Of a stretch of 64,000 nucleotides of DNA, positions 51,135-59,745 are shown in pieces. The notes under the pieces were generated by a model. That model was not told the origin of the DNA, did no database searches, and was given only the letters and a program-made list of their open reading frames with translations. The position numbers and the translations under genes were made by a program. This DNA is from JABCPH02 sp963524305 (GTDB taxonomy: Bacteria; Fusobacteriota; Fusobacteriia; Fusobacteriales; Leptotrichiaceae), in assembly GCA_963524305.1 (NCBI GenBank), contig CAURGH010000008.1, positions 25,400-89,399 on the forward strand, written 5' to 3'. Within the stretch, counting starts at the first letter, position 1; each line of letters opens with the position of its first letter.

Positions 51135-52427
51135 ATGAATACAAATAATTCTAAAATTTTATTTGAAGAAGCAAAAAAATCGATTCCAGGAGGAGTAAAC
51201 AGTCCTGTAAGAGCCTTTCAATCAGTAAAAAAAGATTATCCAATATTTATAAAAAGTGCGAATGGAAGCAAATTATATGATGAAGATGGTAATGAATATT
51301 TGGATATGATTGGTTCTTGGGGACCAATGATTTTGGGACACAATTATCCTGAAGTTTTGGAAGTTGTTAAAGAAGAGATTGAAAATGGGACTTCGTTTGG
51401 GTTACCGACTAAAAAGGAAGTTGTTTTGGCAGAACTTGTGAAAGAATGTTTTCCATCTATAAAAAAATTGAGATTGACAACATCTGGGACAGAAGCGGCA
51501 ATGGCAGCTGTTAGGGTGGCTAGAGCTTATACTGGAAAAAATAAAATTATAAAATTTGAAGGTTGTTATCACGGTCATTCGGATTCATTGTTGGTAAAAG
51601 CAGGGTCTGGATTGCTAACTTTTGAGCATCAAGATAGTAATGGAATTACGAAAAGTGTAACACAAGATACGATAACAGCGCCTTTTGGGGATATTGAGAA
51701 AATAAAAGAAATTTTGGAAAATGAAAAAGATGTGGCGTGTGTAATTGTTGAGCCAATTCCAGCAAATATGGGATTAATCGAGACTGAAAAAGAATTTTTG
51801 CAACAATTGAGAGAATTGACAGCTAAAGAAAATGTGGTTTTAATTTTTGATGAAGTAATAACAGGGTTTAGAGTTACGCTTGGTGGAGCTCAAAAACTTT
51901 ATGGAATTACGCCAGATTTGACGATCTTAGGGAAAATAATTGGTGGAGGATATCCTGTTGGAGGTTTCGGTGGGAAAGAAGAAATTATGAATTTGATTTC
52001 ACCAGTTGGGAATGTTTATCATGCAGGGACGCTTTCTGGAAATCCAGTTTCTGTAGCAGCAGGAATAAAAACAATTTCTATTTTGAAAGAAAATCCAAAA
52101 ATTTATGAAGCATTGGAAAGAAGAACGAAGGAAATCGTGGAAAAAGTTGAAAATTTGATTGAAAAATATGATGTTCCAGCGTCTATAAATTATGCAAATA
52201 GTTTGTTTACGATTTTTTTCTCGAAAGAAAAAGTGGAAAATTTAGAAGATGCCATAAAAACGAGTGATGATTTTTATAGCATTTATTTCGATATAATGTT
52301 GGAAAATGGAATAATTGTTCCGCCTTCAAAATACGAAGCACATTTTATTTCTTACATTCATTCAGATGAAGATTATGACAAATATTTTTCCACATTAGAA
52401 AAAGTTTTTCAAAAAATTAAAAAATAA
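51135..52427 (+). CDS. hemL: Glutamate-1-semialdehyde 2,1-aminomutase HemL
   Basis: PLP enzyme that makes 5-aminolevulinate, the entry to tetrapyrroles and B12. Motifs: SIPGGVNSPVRAF at the start, SGTEAAMAAVRVARAYTG, KFEGCYHGHSD, IFDEVITGFR and the PLP-Lys in LTILGKIIGGGYPVGGFGG. The 430 residues are normal. Ribosome site GGGAGGAAA. It is followed 21 bases later by cobT, so the two are likely cotranscribed in a B12 synthesis group. Confidence 0.96.
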   Translation: MNTNNSKILFEEAKKSIPGGVNSPVRAFQSVKKDYPIFIKSANGSKLYDEDGNEYLDMIGSWGPMILGHNYPEVLEVVKEEIENGTSFGLPTKKEVVLAELVKECFPSIKKLRLTTSGTEAAMAAVRVARAYTGKNKIIKFEGCYHGHSDSLLVKAGSGLLTFEHQDSNGITKSVTQDTITAPFGDIEKIKEILENEKDVACVIVEPIPANMGLIETEKEFLQQLRELTAKENVVLIFDEVITGFRVTLGGAQKLYGITPDLTILGKIIGGGYPVGGFGGKEEIMNLISPVGNVYHAGTLSGNPVSVAAGIKTISILKENPKIYEALERRTKEIVEKVENLIEKYDVPASINYANSLFTIFFSKEKVENLEDAIKTSDDFYSIYFDIMLENGIIVPPSKYEAHFISYIHSDEDYDKYFSTLEKVFQKIKK

Positions 52428-52448
52428 AAATAGAAAGGTTGAATTTTT

Positions 52449-53504
52449 ATGAGAATTTTGAAAGAAGCAATTGAGGAAATAGTTTCAGCGAGTGAAGAAA
52501 GAATGAAAAAAAAGTCAAAGGAATTAAATTCTCTATTGAAAACCCCTAATGGACTAGGAAAAATGGAAGAATTGGCAATAAGATTGGAAGGAATGCGGGA
52601 AAATTATTTTCCTATGAAAAAATTAGTATTAGTAATGGCAGCAGATAACGGTGTTGAGCGAGAAGGTGTCAGTAAATCGAAAAGAGTAATAACTCAATAT
52701 GTAGTTGAAGCAATGTTGAATAAAAAGTCTTCGATAAATGCGTTGTCAAAAGTGTTTGACAGTGATGTAAAAGTTGTAGATTTGGGAATTGATGAAACAA
52801 CAGACACAAAAAATGAGATTGATTTATTTGGAATTATTAATAAGAAATTGATGGAAAATGGAACTGAAAATATTGTGAACGGTCCAGCAATGACTTATGA
52901 AACAGCAGTAAAAGCAATTGAAGTTGGAATAGAAATGGTAAATAAATTTGTCAAAGAAGGTTACAATTTGTTTGCGACTGGAGAAATGGGAATTGGGAAT
53001 ACGACAACGAGTAGTGCGATTTTAAAGGTATTTACTGATTTTTCATTAGATGATATTGTTGGTTATGGAAGTGGAATTGATGATAAAACTTTGGAGCATA
53101 AAAAAAATGTGATTAGAAAAGCGATTCAAAATAATGAGATTAATGAAAAAGATGCGATTGATGTGTTAGCAAAAGTTGGAGGATTAGACATCGCTGGAAT
53201 GGCTGGAATATTTTTAGGATGTGCAAAAAATCAAGTTCCTGTCGTAATAGACGGTTTTATTTCAGCAGTGGCAGCTTTAATTGCCTTTAAAATTTGTAAA
53301 AATTCTAGAGATTACATGATTGCTTCACATTTGAGCGAAGAGCCTGGAATGAAATATATAATGAGAGAGTTAAATCTAGAACCATCACTATTCATGAAAA
53401 TGAAATTAGGTGAAGGGACAGGAGCAGTAACGATGTTTCCAATTATTGAGGCTTCTTGCCAAATTACAAAAAGCGTGAGAAAATATCCAGAATTAAATAT
53501 CTAA
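52449..53504 (+). CDS. cobT: Nicotinate-nucleotide-dimethylbenzimidazole phosphoribosyltransferase CobT
   Basis: Activates the lower ligand base of cobalamin. The 351 residues include LKTPNGLGKMEELAIRL, MAADNGVEREGVS, GEMGIGNTTTSSAI, and KLGEGTGAVTMFPIIEAS with the catalytic Glu near the end. It supplies the nucleotide loop of the cofactor used by EutBC and diol dehydratase upstream. Following gene: cobC, about 23 bases on. Confidence 0.94.
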   Translation: MRILKEAIEEIVSASEERMKKKSKELNSLLKTPNGLGKMEELAIRLEGMRENYFPMKKLVLVMAADNGVEREGVSKSKRVITQYVVEAMLNKKSSINALSKVFDSDVKVVDLGIDETTDTKNEIDLFGIINKKLMENGTENIVNGPAMTYETAVKAIEVGIEMVNKFVKEGYNLFATGEMGIGNTTTSSAILKVFTDFSLDDIVGYGSGIDDKTLEHKKNVIRKAIQNNEINEKDAIDVLAKVGGLDIAGMAGIFLGCAKNQVPVVIDGFISAVAALIAFKICKNSRDYMIASHLSEEPGMKYIMRELNLEPSLFMKMKLGEGTGAVTMFPIIEASCQITKSVRKYPELNI

Positions 53505-53527
53505 AATTAAAGAAAGAAGGTAATAAG

Positions 53528-54142
53528 TTGAAGTTATACATTGTAAGACATGGACAAACAGAGTGGAATGTTTTAGAAAAATTCCAAGGACAATTAAATT
53601 CTCCTTTAACAGAGGCGGGAATAGAGAAAGTTAGAGAAACGGCTGAAGAATTGAAAAATGTGGTTTTTAGCAAGGTTTACACAAGTCAAGTTGGGAGAAC
53701 GATTGGTACAGCGGAAATCATTTTGGAGCATAATAAGAACCAAATTGAAAGAAAAGATAAATTAAAATTGAATAAATTATATGAATTGAATGAAATTTAT
53801 TTTGGTGAGTGGCAAGGACAAACTTTTGCTGAAATTGAAAAAAAATATCCAGAACAATATCATAATTATTTTTATGATGTAAAAAAATATGATGCTAAAA
53901 TTATTGGCGGAGAAGAATTAAAAGATGGATTGGATAGATTTTTGAAGGGATTAAATCAAATTGTTTTGGAAAATAAAGAAGGAAATATTTTGGTTGTAAC
54001 TCATGGAACAGTATTGGAATTATTTTTTAATTACATTCAAAATGTTGAGGCACATGATTTGGATGAGAGAAAATTAATTGGAAATGGAGAGTACAAAATT
54101 TTTGGGTACAAAGATGGGAAATATTTTGAAATTGAGAAATAG
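53528..54142 (+). CDS. cobC: Alpha-ribazole phosphatase-like histidine phosphatase CobC
   Basis: Histidine phosphatase superfamily; in B12 synthesis CobC removes the phosphate from alpha-ribazole-5'-phosphate. The start is taken as TTG at 53528, because AGAAGG lies seven bases before it and the family begins right there (LYIVRHGQTEWN). Upstream in-frame residues to 53456 overlap cobT and look unrelated. Active-site His8 is in RHG; the second His is in VVTHGTVLELFF. The 204 residues fit. General phosphoglycerate-mutase-like phosphatases look similar; the cob neighbours decide the call. Confidence 0.82.
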   Translation: MKLYIVRHGQTEWNVLEKFQGQLNSPLTEAGIEKVRETAEELKNVVFSKVYTSQVGRTIGTAEIILEHNKNQIERKDKLKLNKLYELNEIYFGEWQGQTFAEIEKKYPEQYHNYFYDVKKYDAKIIGGEELKDGLDRFLKGLNQIVLENKEGNILVVTHGTVLELFFNYIQNVEAHDLDERKLIGNGEYKIFGYKDGKYFEIEK

Positions 54143-54199
54143 AGAAAATCAAGAGAATTAGAAAATACATAACGGAAAGATAATATATAAGGAGTGAAT

Positions 54200-54982
54200 A
54201 TGATTTGGATTGTTGGAGGAACGAAAGATTCGCGAGATATTTTGCAAAAATTAGTGGAAGAGAAGAATGAGGATAACATTATTGTGAGTACAGCAACTGC
54301 ATATGGTGGAGAATTATTGAAAAAATATACTTTAGATGAAACAAAAAATATTCAGGCAATTTCGGAAAAATTGAATGAAGAACAGATGAAAGAGTTGATA
54401 AAAGATAAAAATATTTCGTTGATTATTGATGCGAGTCATCCATATGCTATAAATGTGAGTAATTCTGTTATAAAAGTGACGGAAGAATTGGGTGTAAAAT
54501 ATGTTAGATTTGAGCGAAAAATGTTGGATTATGGCACAGAAAATGTTGTGAAATTTGATACGCTTGAAGAAATTAATGATTATGTGCGACAATTTGAAGG
54601 GAAAAATATCTTGAGCACGATGGGTTCTAATAATTTGGGTGAAATAAAAGAAATGTCAGTAAAAAATAATCTTTATGTTAGAATTTTACCAACTACTGCT
54701 TCGATTCAAAAGGCAGAAGAATTAGGATATTTGCCATCGAAAATAATCGCAATTCAAGGACCAGTCGACAAAATAATGAATGTCGCCACATTAAAAAGCT
54801 ACAAAATTGATTATTTAATTACAAAGGAAAGCGGAGCAACAGGTGGTGAAGCAGAAAAAGTGGAAGCGTGCAAGGAATGTGGTGTAACAGTTCTTGTATT
54901 AAAAAGACCTTTTGTGCCTTATAAGAATATTTTTAATGATGTTGATGAGCTAGTTGAAAATTACGATAAGGAAATGGCATGA
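54200..54982 (+). CDS. cobK: Precorrin-6A/cobalt-precorrin-6A reductase CobK/CbiJ
   Basis: NADPH-dependent reductase in the corrin ring pathway. The ATG at 54200 is used (AAGGAG at 54188-54193); a GTG lies at 54194. The 260 residues start with IWIVGGTKDSRDIL and carry IDASHPYAINVS, LSTMGSNNLGEI and ITKESGATGGEAEKVEAC, all typical of CobK. It ends the hemL-cobTCK group. No other corrin-ring genes lie in the window. Confidence 0.93.
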   Translation: MIWIVGGTKDSRDILQKLVEEKNEDNIIVSTATAYGGELLKKYTLDETKNIQAISEKLNEEQMKELIKDKNISLIIDASHPYAINVSNSVIKVTEELGVKYVRFERKMLDYGTENVVKFDTLEEINDYVRQFEGKNILSTMGSNNLGEIKEMSVKNNLYVRILPTTASIQKAEELGYLPSKIIAIQGPVDKIMNVATLKSYKIDYLITKESGATGGEAEKVEACKECGVTVLVLKRPFVPYKNIFNDVDELVENYDKEMA

Positions 54983-54997
54983 TAAAATTTGAAAAAA

Positions 54998-55035
54998 AGA
55001 GAGAGAAATATTATTTCTCTCTATCAAATTTCTTT
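54998..55035 (+). terminator. Weak terminator after cobK
   Basis: AGAGAGAAA pairs with TTTCTCTCT around a short ATA-TTA loop, but the T-run begins only after ATCAAATTTC. It may work in both directions for the convergent gene at 55147. Confidence 0.45.
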
Positions 55036-55146
55036 TATTAGGTGTGATTATTATGTTAACTATTTTTGTTCCTGTAATTTCTTACAAATTGAGTATAACA
55101 TAAATATTTAGTAAAATCAATATCAAAATTTTTTCAACAAAATCAA

Positions 55147-55374
55147 TTAAGCTTCGTCAATTTCTTTAATATCAGTTACATTAAAGTGACCAGAAGAATT
55201 AATTAAATTAGTCAAAACTTTGTTGTCAACATCATTGCTCAAATAAACTTTAGCACTTTTATCATTTAAGTCAACATCTACTCCTTCAGTTTCTATTAGA
55301 CCGTATAAAGCATTTTCAACTTTAGCAGCACAATTATCACATTTCATTCCTTCAATTTTAATAAGTTTTTTCAT
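55147..55374 (-). CDS. Heavy-metal-associated (HMA) domain protein, CopZ-like
   Basis: A 75-residue metal-binding protein on the minus strand. The start at 55374 follows GGAGGTCC on that strand; a further upstream ATG would add an unlikely 21 residues. The metal site is GMKCDNCAAKVE (Cys12, Cys15). It ends with an acidic tail. CopZ-like chaperones carry copper to a P-type ATPase, but none is nearby. It is the only minus-strand gene of the 39-64 kb part. Confidence 0.9.
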   Translation of the reverse strand: MKKLIKIEGMKCDNCAAKVENALYGLIETEGVDVDLNDKSAKVYLSNDVDNKVLTNLINSSGHFNVTDIKEIDEA

Positions 55375-55405
55375 TTTAGGACCTCCAAATTTTTTTCTTA
55401 TGTCC

Positions 55406-55434
55406 ATTATATAACAAAAAAAATAATATTTCAA
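55406..55434 (-). promoter_or_regulatory. Promoter of the HMA protein gene
   Basis: On the minus strand TTGAAA (55429-55434) and TATAAT (55406-55411) are 17 bases apart, about 30 bases upstream of the start. Confidence 0.75.
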
Positions 55435-55499
55435 CAAATATTTGTATATGCAGATGGATATTTTCTTAAATATTTTACTTATTTTTTTTAGAAAAAAAG

Positions 55500-55528
55500 T
55501 TGAAAAGAGTATTGTTTTGTGATAAAGT
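55500..55528 (+). promoter_or_regulatory. Promoter of the methyltransferase gene
   Basis: TTGAAA at 55500-55505 and TAAAGT at 55523-55528 with a 17-base spacer, divergent from the promoter at 55406-55434. Confidence 0.55.
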
Positions 55529-55597
55529 CTTATTAAGAAAATTAAGAATAAAAACTTTTATAAAAAATAAATTTTTAAAAAGGAAGGAGATGAAAAA

Positions 55598-56224
55598 ATG
55601 AATCATTATTTTTCAGAAAATCCTGAGATAAAATCACAAAAAAGATTGATAAATTATACGATAGAAGGGGAAAAATTTGAGTTAACAACAGATAATGGTG
55701 TTTTTTCTAAAGCGAAAGTGGATTTTGGGACGGATTTGATGTTGAAAACATTTATAAAATTGAATAAAAATTCAAAATTTGAAGGAAAATCTGAATTTAA
55801 AGTATTAGATATTGGATGTGGATATGGAGTAGTTTCTGTTGTGATGAAAGCATTTTATAAAGGAATAATGCTTGTTTCATCAGATGTTAATGAGAGAGCT
55901 TTGGAGTTGACAAAAGAAAATTTAGAAAAATATCATGCAAAAAATTTTAAAATTGTGAAGTCGTTTGCGTTTGATGAGATTGGAGAAAATTTTGATGTGG
56001 TGCTTTCAAATCCTCCAATTAGAGCTGGGAAAGAAACGATTTTTAAAATATATGAACAGGCTTATGAGCATTTGAATGAAAATGGAGAATTTTATTGTGT
56101 AATACAAACAAAACATGGTGCCAAAAGTACACAAAAAAAATTAGAAGAAATTTTTGGAAACTGTGAAACGGTAACGATTGACGGGGGATATAGGATTTAT
56201 AAATCAAAAAAAGAAAAAATGTAA
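55598..56224 (+). CDS. RsmC-like class I SAM methyltransferase
   Basis: A 208-residue class I methyltransferase. SAM motif I is LDIGCGYGVVSVV (near residue 70), the acidic loop is SSDVNERALEL, and the catalytic NPPIRAG motif (near residue 133) marks an N2-guanine or small-subunit rRNA type enzyme (RsmC/RsmJ group). The N-terminal 50 residues (YFSENPEIKSQ ... FSKAKVDFGT) match RsmC-like proteins. Ribosome site AAGGAAGGAG. The exact rRNA target is not certain. Confidence 0.88.
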   Translation: MNHYFSENPEIKSQKRLINYTIEGEKFELTTDNGVFSKAKVDFGTDLMLKTFIKLNKNSKFEGKSEFKVLDIGCGYGVVSVVMKAFYKGIMLVSSDVNERALELTKENLEKYHAKNFKIVKSFAFDEIGENFDVVLSNPPIRAGKETIFKIYEQAYEHLNENGEFYCVIQTKHGAKSTQKKLEEIFGNCETVTIDGGYRIYKSKKEKM

Positions 56225-56244
56225 TAAAAAAATGAATGAAAAAT

Positions 56245-56273
56245 TTGACAATCAAAGTAAAATATGGTATATT
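56245..56273 (+). promoter_or_regulatory. Promoter of the flavodoxin gene
   Basis: TTGACA at 56245-56250 and TATATT at 56268-56273 with a 17-base spacer: a consensus -35 box, about 60 bases before the gene. Confidence 0.85.
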
Positions 56274-56333
56274 TAGTCATAATTAATTAAAGATTGTAAA
56301 ACTTCTTAAATAAATAACTGGAGGATTGATAAT

Positions 56334-56828
56334 ATGTCAAAAGTAGGAATTTTTTATGGAACAACAACAGGGGTAACAGAAGATATTGCCCATAGAATAG
56401 CAGATAAAATTGATGGAGCAGATATATTTAATATCGATGGAAACGAAGATAAATTAAATGATTACGATGTGTTACTTTTAGGAGCATCAACTTGGGGATT
56501 TGGAGATTTGCAAGATGACTGGCAAACAGTTTTAGACGAATTATCAAACCTTGATTTAAAAGGGAAAAAAGTAGGATACTTTGGAACAGGAGACCAAGGA
56601 ACATTCGCTGATACTTTTATTGATGCATTAGGAATTATAAATGATGAAATCAAAAAAACAGGAGCTACAATAATCGGACAAACAAGTACAGAAGGATATG
56701 AATTTTCTGAATCAAGAGCCGTTGTAAATGGTAAATTCTTAGGATTAGTTGTAGATGAAATTAATCAACCTGATTTAACTGATGAAAGAATTGACGCTTG
56801 GGTAGAAGAAATTCAAAAAGAGTTATAA
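56334..56828 (+). CDS. Flavodoxin
   Basis: FMN electron carrier of 164 residues. The phosphate loop is FYGTTTGVTEDIA (residues 6-18); the isoalloxazine-binding loops are GASTWGFGDLQDDW (near residue 50) and GTGDQGTFADTFIDA. It has a strong promoter of its own and a terminator pair downstream. It may feed electrons to radical SAM proteins or other low-potential reactions. It could support reduction of cobalamin for EutT, as flavodoxin does in enterobacteria, which is inference. Confidence 0.94.
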   Translation: MSKVGIFYGTTTGVTEDIAHRIADKIDGADIFNIDGNEDKLNDYDVLLLGASTWGFGDLQDDWQTVLDELSNLDLKGKKVGYFGTGDQGTFADTFIDALGIINDEIKKTGATIIGQTSTEGYEFSESRAVVNGKFLGLVVDEINQPDLTDERIDAWVEEIQKEL

Positions 56829-56897
56829 TTAAAACGAGTCTATTTAAAAGACGATTTATAAATATGATTTTAGATATATTATATATATAACTAAAAT

Positions 56898-56961
56898 AAT
56901 CAATTTTCACAAATTGATTTTTCTCTCCAAAAAAGGCATTTTTAAAAGGATGCCTTTTTTA
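56898..56961 (+). terminator. Tandem terminators after flavodoxin
   Basis: First stem: AATCAATTT at 56898-56906, loop TCAC, AAATTGATT at 56911-56919, then T. Second stem: AAAAAAGGCAT pairs with ATGCCTTTTTT around TTTTAAAAGG, 56929-56961. Both follow the flavodoxin stop by 70-130 bases. Confidence 0.85.
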
Positions 56962-57036
56962 TTTTTAGAAAATAAATAATTGAAAAAAATTCTTAAAAAT
57001 GATACTATTAAAAAAACATTAAAAATAGGAGGGGTT

Positions 57037-58572
57037 ATGGCTATAAGTGTTTTTAGTTATAGTTATTTAGGAGTTGAATCGTATATTGTTGAAGTTGAGG
57101 TTGATTTATCTAATGGATTGCCAGTGTTTAATATTGTAGGAATGGGAGATTTGGCAATTTCAGAGAGTAAGGAGCGGATTAGAAGCTGTTTTAAAAATAT
57201 TGGAGTTGATTTTCCGATAAAAAGAGTGTTAGTAAATTTGTCACCAGCGAATATTAAGAAAAAAGGGAGTCATTTTGATCTAAGTATTTGTGTGGGAATA
57301 GTTGCAAATTTGGGGATAATTGGAAATATCGAGAATTTGAAGAAATATTTGATAATTGGTGAAATTTCTTTGAATGGAGAGGTAAAATCAGTAAAAGGTG
57401 TAATTAATGCGACAATTTTGGCAAAGGAAAATAATTTTGAGGGAGTGATTGTTCCATTTGAGAATTATAATGAGGCGAGGTTGATTGAAGGAATTAATGT
57501 AATTCCAGTAAAATCAGTGGTTGAAACGTTGAAAATTTTGAATGAAGAAATTGAGATTGAAAATTATGTAGAAAGAATGAAAAATGAGATTAATGCAATT
57601 TGGAAAAATGAAGAGATTGAAAGAAATGAGGATTTTGAGGAGAAATTAGATTTTTCTGATGTTAAAGGACAGTTTTTAGCTAAAAGAGCGATGGAAATTG
57701 CTGCGGCTGGGGGACATAATATATTTTTGATTGGAGATCCTGGCTCTGGGAAGTCGATGTTAGCTAAAAGATTAGTAACAATTTTGCCAGATATGTCGAA
57801 TGAGGAAATTATTGAAACGACGAAAATTTACAGTGTTTCGGGATTATTGAGCGAGGAAAATCCGATTATTTCTAAAAGACCGTTTAGGAATCCGCATCAT
57901 TCTTCTACGCAAGTTTCTTTAGTTGGAGGTTTATCGAGGGTTGGCGAGATGACTTTGGCATTGAATGGAGTTTTTTTCATGGACGAATTGGCAGAATTTG
58001 CGAGTAAAACTTTAGAATCATTACGACAACCTTTGGAAGATGGGAAAGTAACAATTTCTAGAGCGACAGTATCTGTTGTTTATCCTGTAAAGAATATAAC
58101 TGTGGCAGCTTCAAATCCTACTCCAAGCGGATACTTTCGTGATGATCCACTTTGTATCGACAGTTTGCGGGAAATAAAAAGATATGAGAAAAAATTTTCA
58201 GGACCATTTTTAGATAGAATGGATTTGTATGTAGAAATGAGAAGATTAAAAAAAGAAGAGATTTTTTCAAAGGAAGAATTGGAAAGTTCTGGGGAAATAA
58301 AGAAAAGAGTGGAGAAGGCTAGGAAAATTCAGGAAAAACGATTTAAATTAGGATTATTAAATGCGAATATGAGTAAAAGGCAAATAGCAAAATATTGTAA
58401 AATTGATAAAGATACTCAACAAATTTTTGAAAATGCGATTGAAAAGATGAAGTTATCGGCGAGAATGCATGATAAGATTTTAAAGGTTTCACGAACAATT
58501 GCTGATTTGGAAAATTCGGAAAATATCGAAATGGAACATTTGCTGGAAGCATTAAATTACAGAAAAAAATAG
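57037..58572 (+). CDS. comM: YifB/ComM family AAA+ Mg chelatase-like ATPase
   Basis: AAA+ ATPase; ComM is a branch-migration helicase used in natural transformation. The start at 57037 is set by AGGAGGGG; 56980 is in frame but lacks a site. The N-terminal Lon-like domain has VEVEVDLSNGLPVFNIVG; Walker A is GDPGSGKS (residues 233-240); Walker B lies in GVFFMDELAEF; and NPTPSGYFRDDP and PFLDRMDLYVE follow. The 511 residues are normal. With the ComEA-like HhH protein at 26203 it hints at natural competence. Confidence 0.93.
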   Translation: MAISVFSYSYLGVESYIVEVEVDLSNGLPVFNIVGMGDLAISESKERIRSCFKNIGVDFPIKRVLVNLSPANIKKKGSHFDLSICVGIVANLGIIGNIENLKKYLIIGEISLNGEVKSVKGVINATILAKENNFEGVIVPFENYNEARLIEGINVIPVKSVVETLKILNEEIEIENYVERMKNEINAIWKNEEIERNEDFEEKLDFSDVKGQFLAKRAMEIAAAGGHNIFLIGDPGSGKSMLAKRLVTILPDMSNEEIIETTKIYSVSGLLSEENPIISKRPFRNPHHSSTQVSLVGGLSRVGEMTLALNGVFFMDELAEFASKTLESLRQPLEDGKVTISRATVSVVYPVKNITVAASNPTPSGYFRDDPLCIDSLREIKRYEKKFSGPFLDRMDLYVEMRRLKKEEIFSKEELESSGEIKKRVEKARKIQEKRFKLGLLNANMSKRQIAKYCKIDKDTQQIFENAIEKMKLSARMHDKILKVSRTIADLENSENIEMEHLLEALNYRKK

Positions 58573-58589
58573 GAGATAGACTTTAAAAG

Positions 58590-58598
58590 TGCTATAAT
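58590..58598 (+). promoter_or_regulatory. Extended -10 promoter candidate for the glycosylase gene
   Basis: TGCTATAAT (extended -10, TATAAT at 58593-58598) about 34 bases before the gene, without a clear -35 box. Confidence 0.5.
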
Positions 58599-58631
58599 AG
58601 GTTTAATTATTATGGGATTGGAGAATTTTTG

Positions 58632-59336
58632 ATGAAAGATAAAAATTTAAAAGATCAAAACTTGGAAAATCAAGAATTTGAGAGTAAAATAAATAAAGAA
58701 CTGAATGATGAAATTTTATGGATTTACGGGAAGATAAAAAAGGATATTTCAAAGGCAATTTCAGGATATAAAAAGGCGTGGAAAGGTACAGAAAAAGAGG
58801 TTTTTGCAGAAATGGCATTTTGTATTTTAACACCACAGTCAAAGGCAAAAAATGCTTGGCAGGCGATAACGACTTTAGTGGAAAATAATTTGCTTTATGA
58901 AGGTTCAGCAGAAGAAATTGTGGAATATTTGAATATTGTGAGATTTAAGAATAATAAATCGCGATATTTGGTGGAATTTAGGGATTTGATGACAGAAGAT
59001 GGAAAATTGCAGCCGAAAAAAATTTTGGAAAGTAAAGGTAATACTTTTGAAAAGAGAAAGTGGATTTTGAAAAATGTTAAAGGTATGGGACTTAAAGAGG
59101 CAAATCACGTTTTGAGAAATTTAGGATTTGGTGAGGAAATTGCGATTTTGGATAGGCATATTTTACGAAATTTGCAAAGATTGAATGTTATTGAGGAAAT
59201 TCCAAAAACATTGACAGAGAAGAAATATTATGAAATTGAAAAGGCGATGAAAAAGTACTCGGAATATTCTGGAATAAAAATGGATGAGCTTGATTTGGTG
59301 TTGTGGTACAAGGAAGCTGGAGAAGTTTTTAAATAA
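58632..59336 (+). CDS. N-glycosylase/DNA lyase (Ogg2 or EndoIII-like)
   Basis: Base-excision repair enzyme, helix-hairpin-helix superfamily. The start at 58632 follows GGAG at 58619-58622. The HhH catalytic region reads NVKGMGLKEANHVLRNLGFG, with Lys in KGMGLK and the catalytic Asp in AILDRHILRN. ILTPQSKAKNAW near residue 68 is the substrate-side helix. Ogg2-type proteins have about 210 residues and remove 8-oxoguanine; here 234 residues. It lacks the C-terminal iron-sulfur Cys cluster of EndoIII. Substrate assignment by family only. Confidence 0.88.
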   Translation: MKDKNLKDQNLENQEFESKINKELNDEILWIYGKIKKDISKAISGYKKAWKGTEKEVFAEMAFCILTPQSKAKNAWQAITTLVENNLLYEGSAEEIVEYLNIVRFKNNKSRYLVEFRDLMTEDGKLQPKKILESKGNTFEKRKWILKNVKGMGLKEANHVLRNLGFGEEIAILDRHILRNLQRLNVIEEIPKTLTEKKYYEIEKAMKKYSEYSGIKMDELDLVLWYKEAGEVFK

Positions 59337-59342
59337 AAATGA

Positions 59343-59371
59343 TTGAAGAAACATTTTAAACTTGCTATAAT
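59343..59371 (+). promoter_or_regulatory. Promoter of the thioredoxin-galE pair
   Basis: TTGAAG at 59343-59348 and TATAAT at 59366-59371 with a 17-base spacer and an upstream TG (TGCTATAAT). Confidence 0.7.
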
Positions 59372-59403
59372 GAATTGTAAATTAAAATATAGAGGTGGAA
59401 AAA

Positions 59404-59745
59404 ATGAGTAAAGTGCTTAATTTTACACGGAAAGATTTTGAAAGGGAGCAAAATTTAGGTAAAGGATTAATTTTAATCGACTTTTCAGCAAATTGGTGCG
59501 GACCTTGTAAAATGCTAGAAAAAGTATTAAATGTGTTATCTGAACGTGTAGATTATAGAATAGCTAGAATAAATGTTGATGAAGAAAGTGAATTAGCTTC
59601 AGAGCTTAAAATTAAAAGTTTACCGTCTATGATGATTTTGAAAGATGGGAAAATTATTGAAAGACTTACTGGGTTTATGGAAGATGATGAAATTGAAAAA
59701 ATAGTAAAGAAAGTTAGAAAGAAGGGGAGTAATACGAATGAGTAA
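59404..59745 (+). CDS. Thioredoxin-like protein
   Basis: Small dithiol reductase of 113 residues. The ATG at 59404 is preferred over GTG 59395, which overlaps the AGAGGTGG ribosome site. The active site is NWCGPCK (Cys32, Cys35) in the fold order DFSANWCGPCKML, INVDEESELASEL and LPSMMILKDGK (cis-Pro). It overlaps the galE start by eight bases. Confidence 0.92.
   Translation: MSKVLNFTRKDFEREQNLGKGLILIDFSANWCGPCKMLEKVLNVLSERVDYRIARINVDEESELASELKIKSLPSMMILKDGKIIERLTGFMEDDEIEKIVKKVRKKGSNTNE

Noticed and set aside
53456..53527. CobC starting at ATG 53456
   Set aside because: It would overlap cobT by 49 bases with residues unlike the family; TTG at 53528 has a good ribosome site and the family start.
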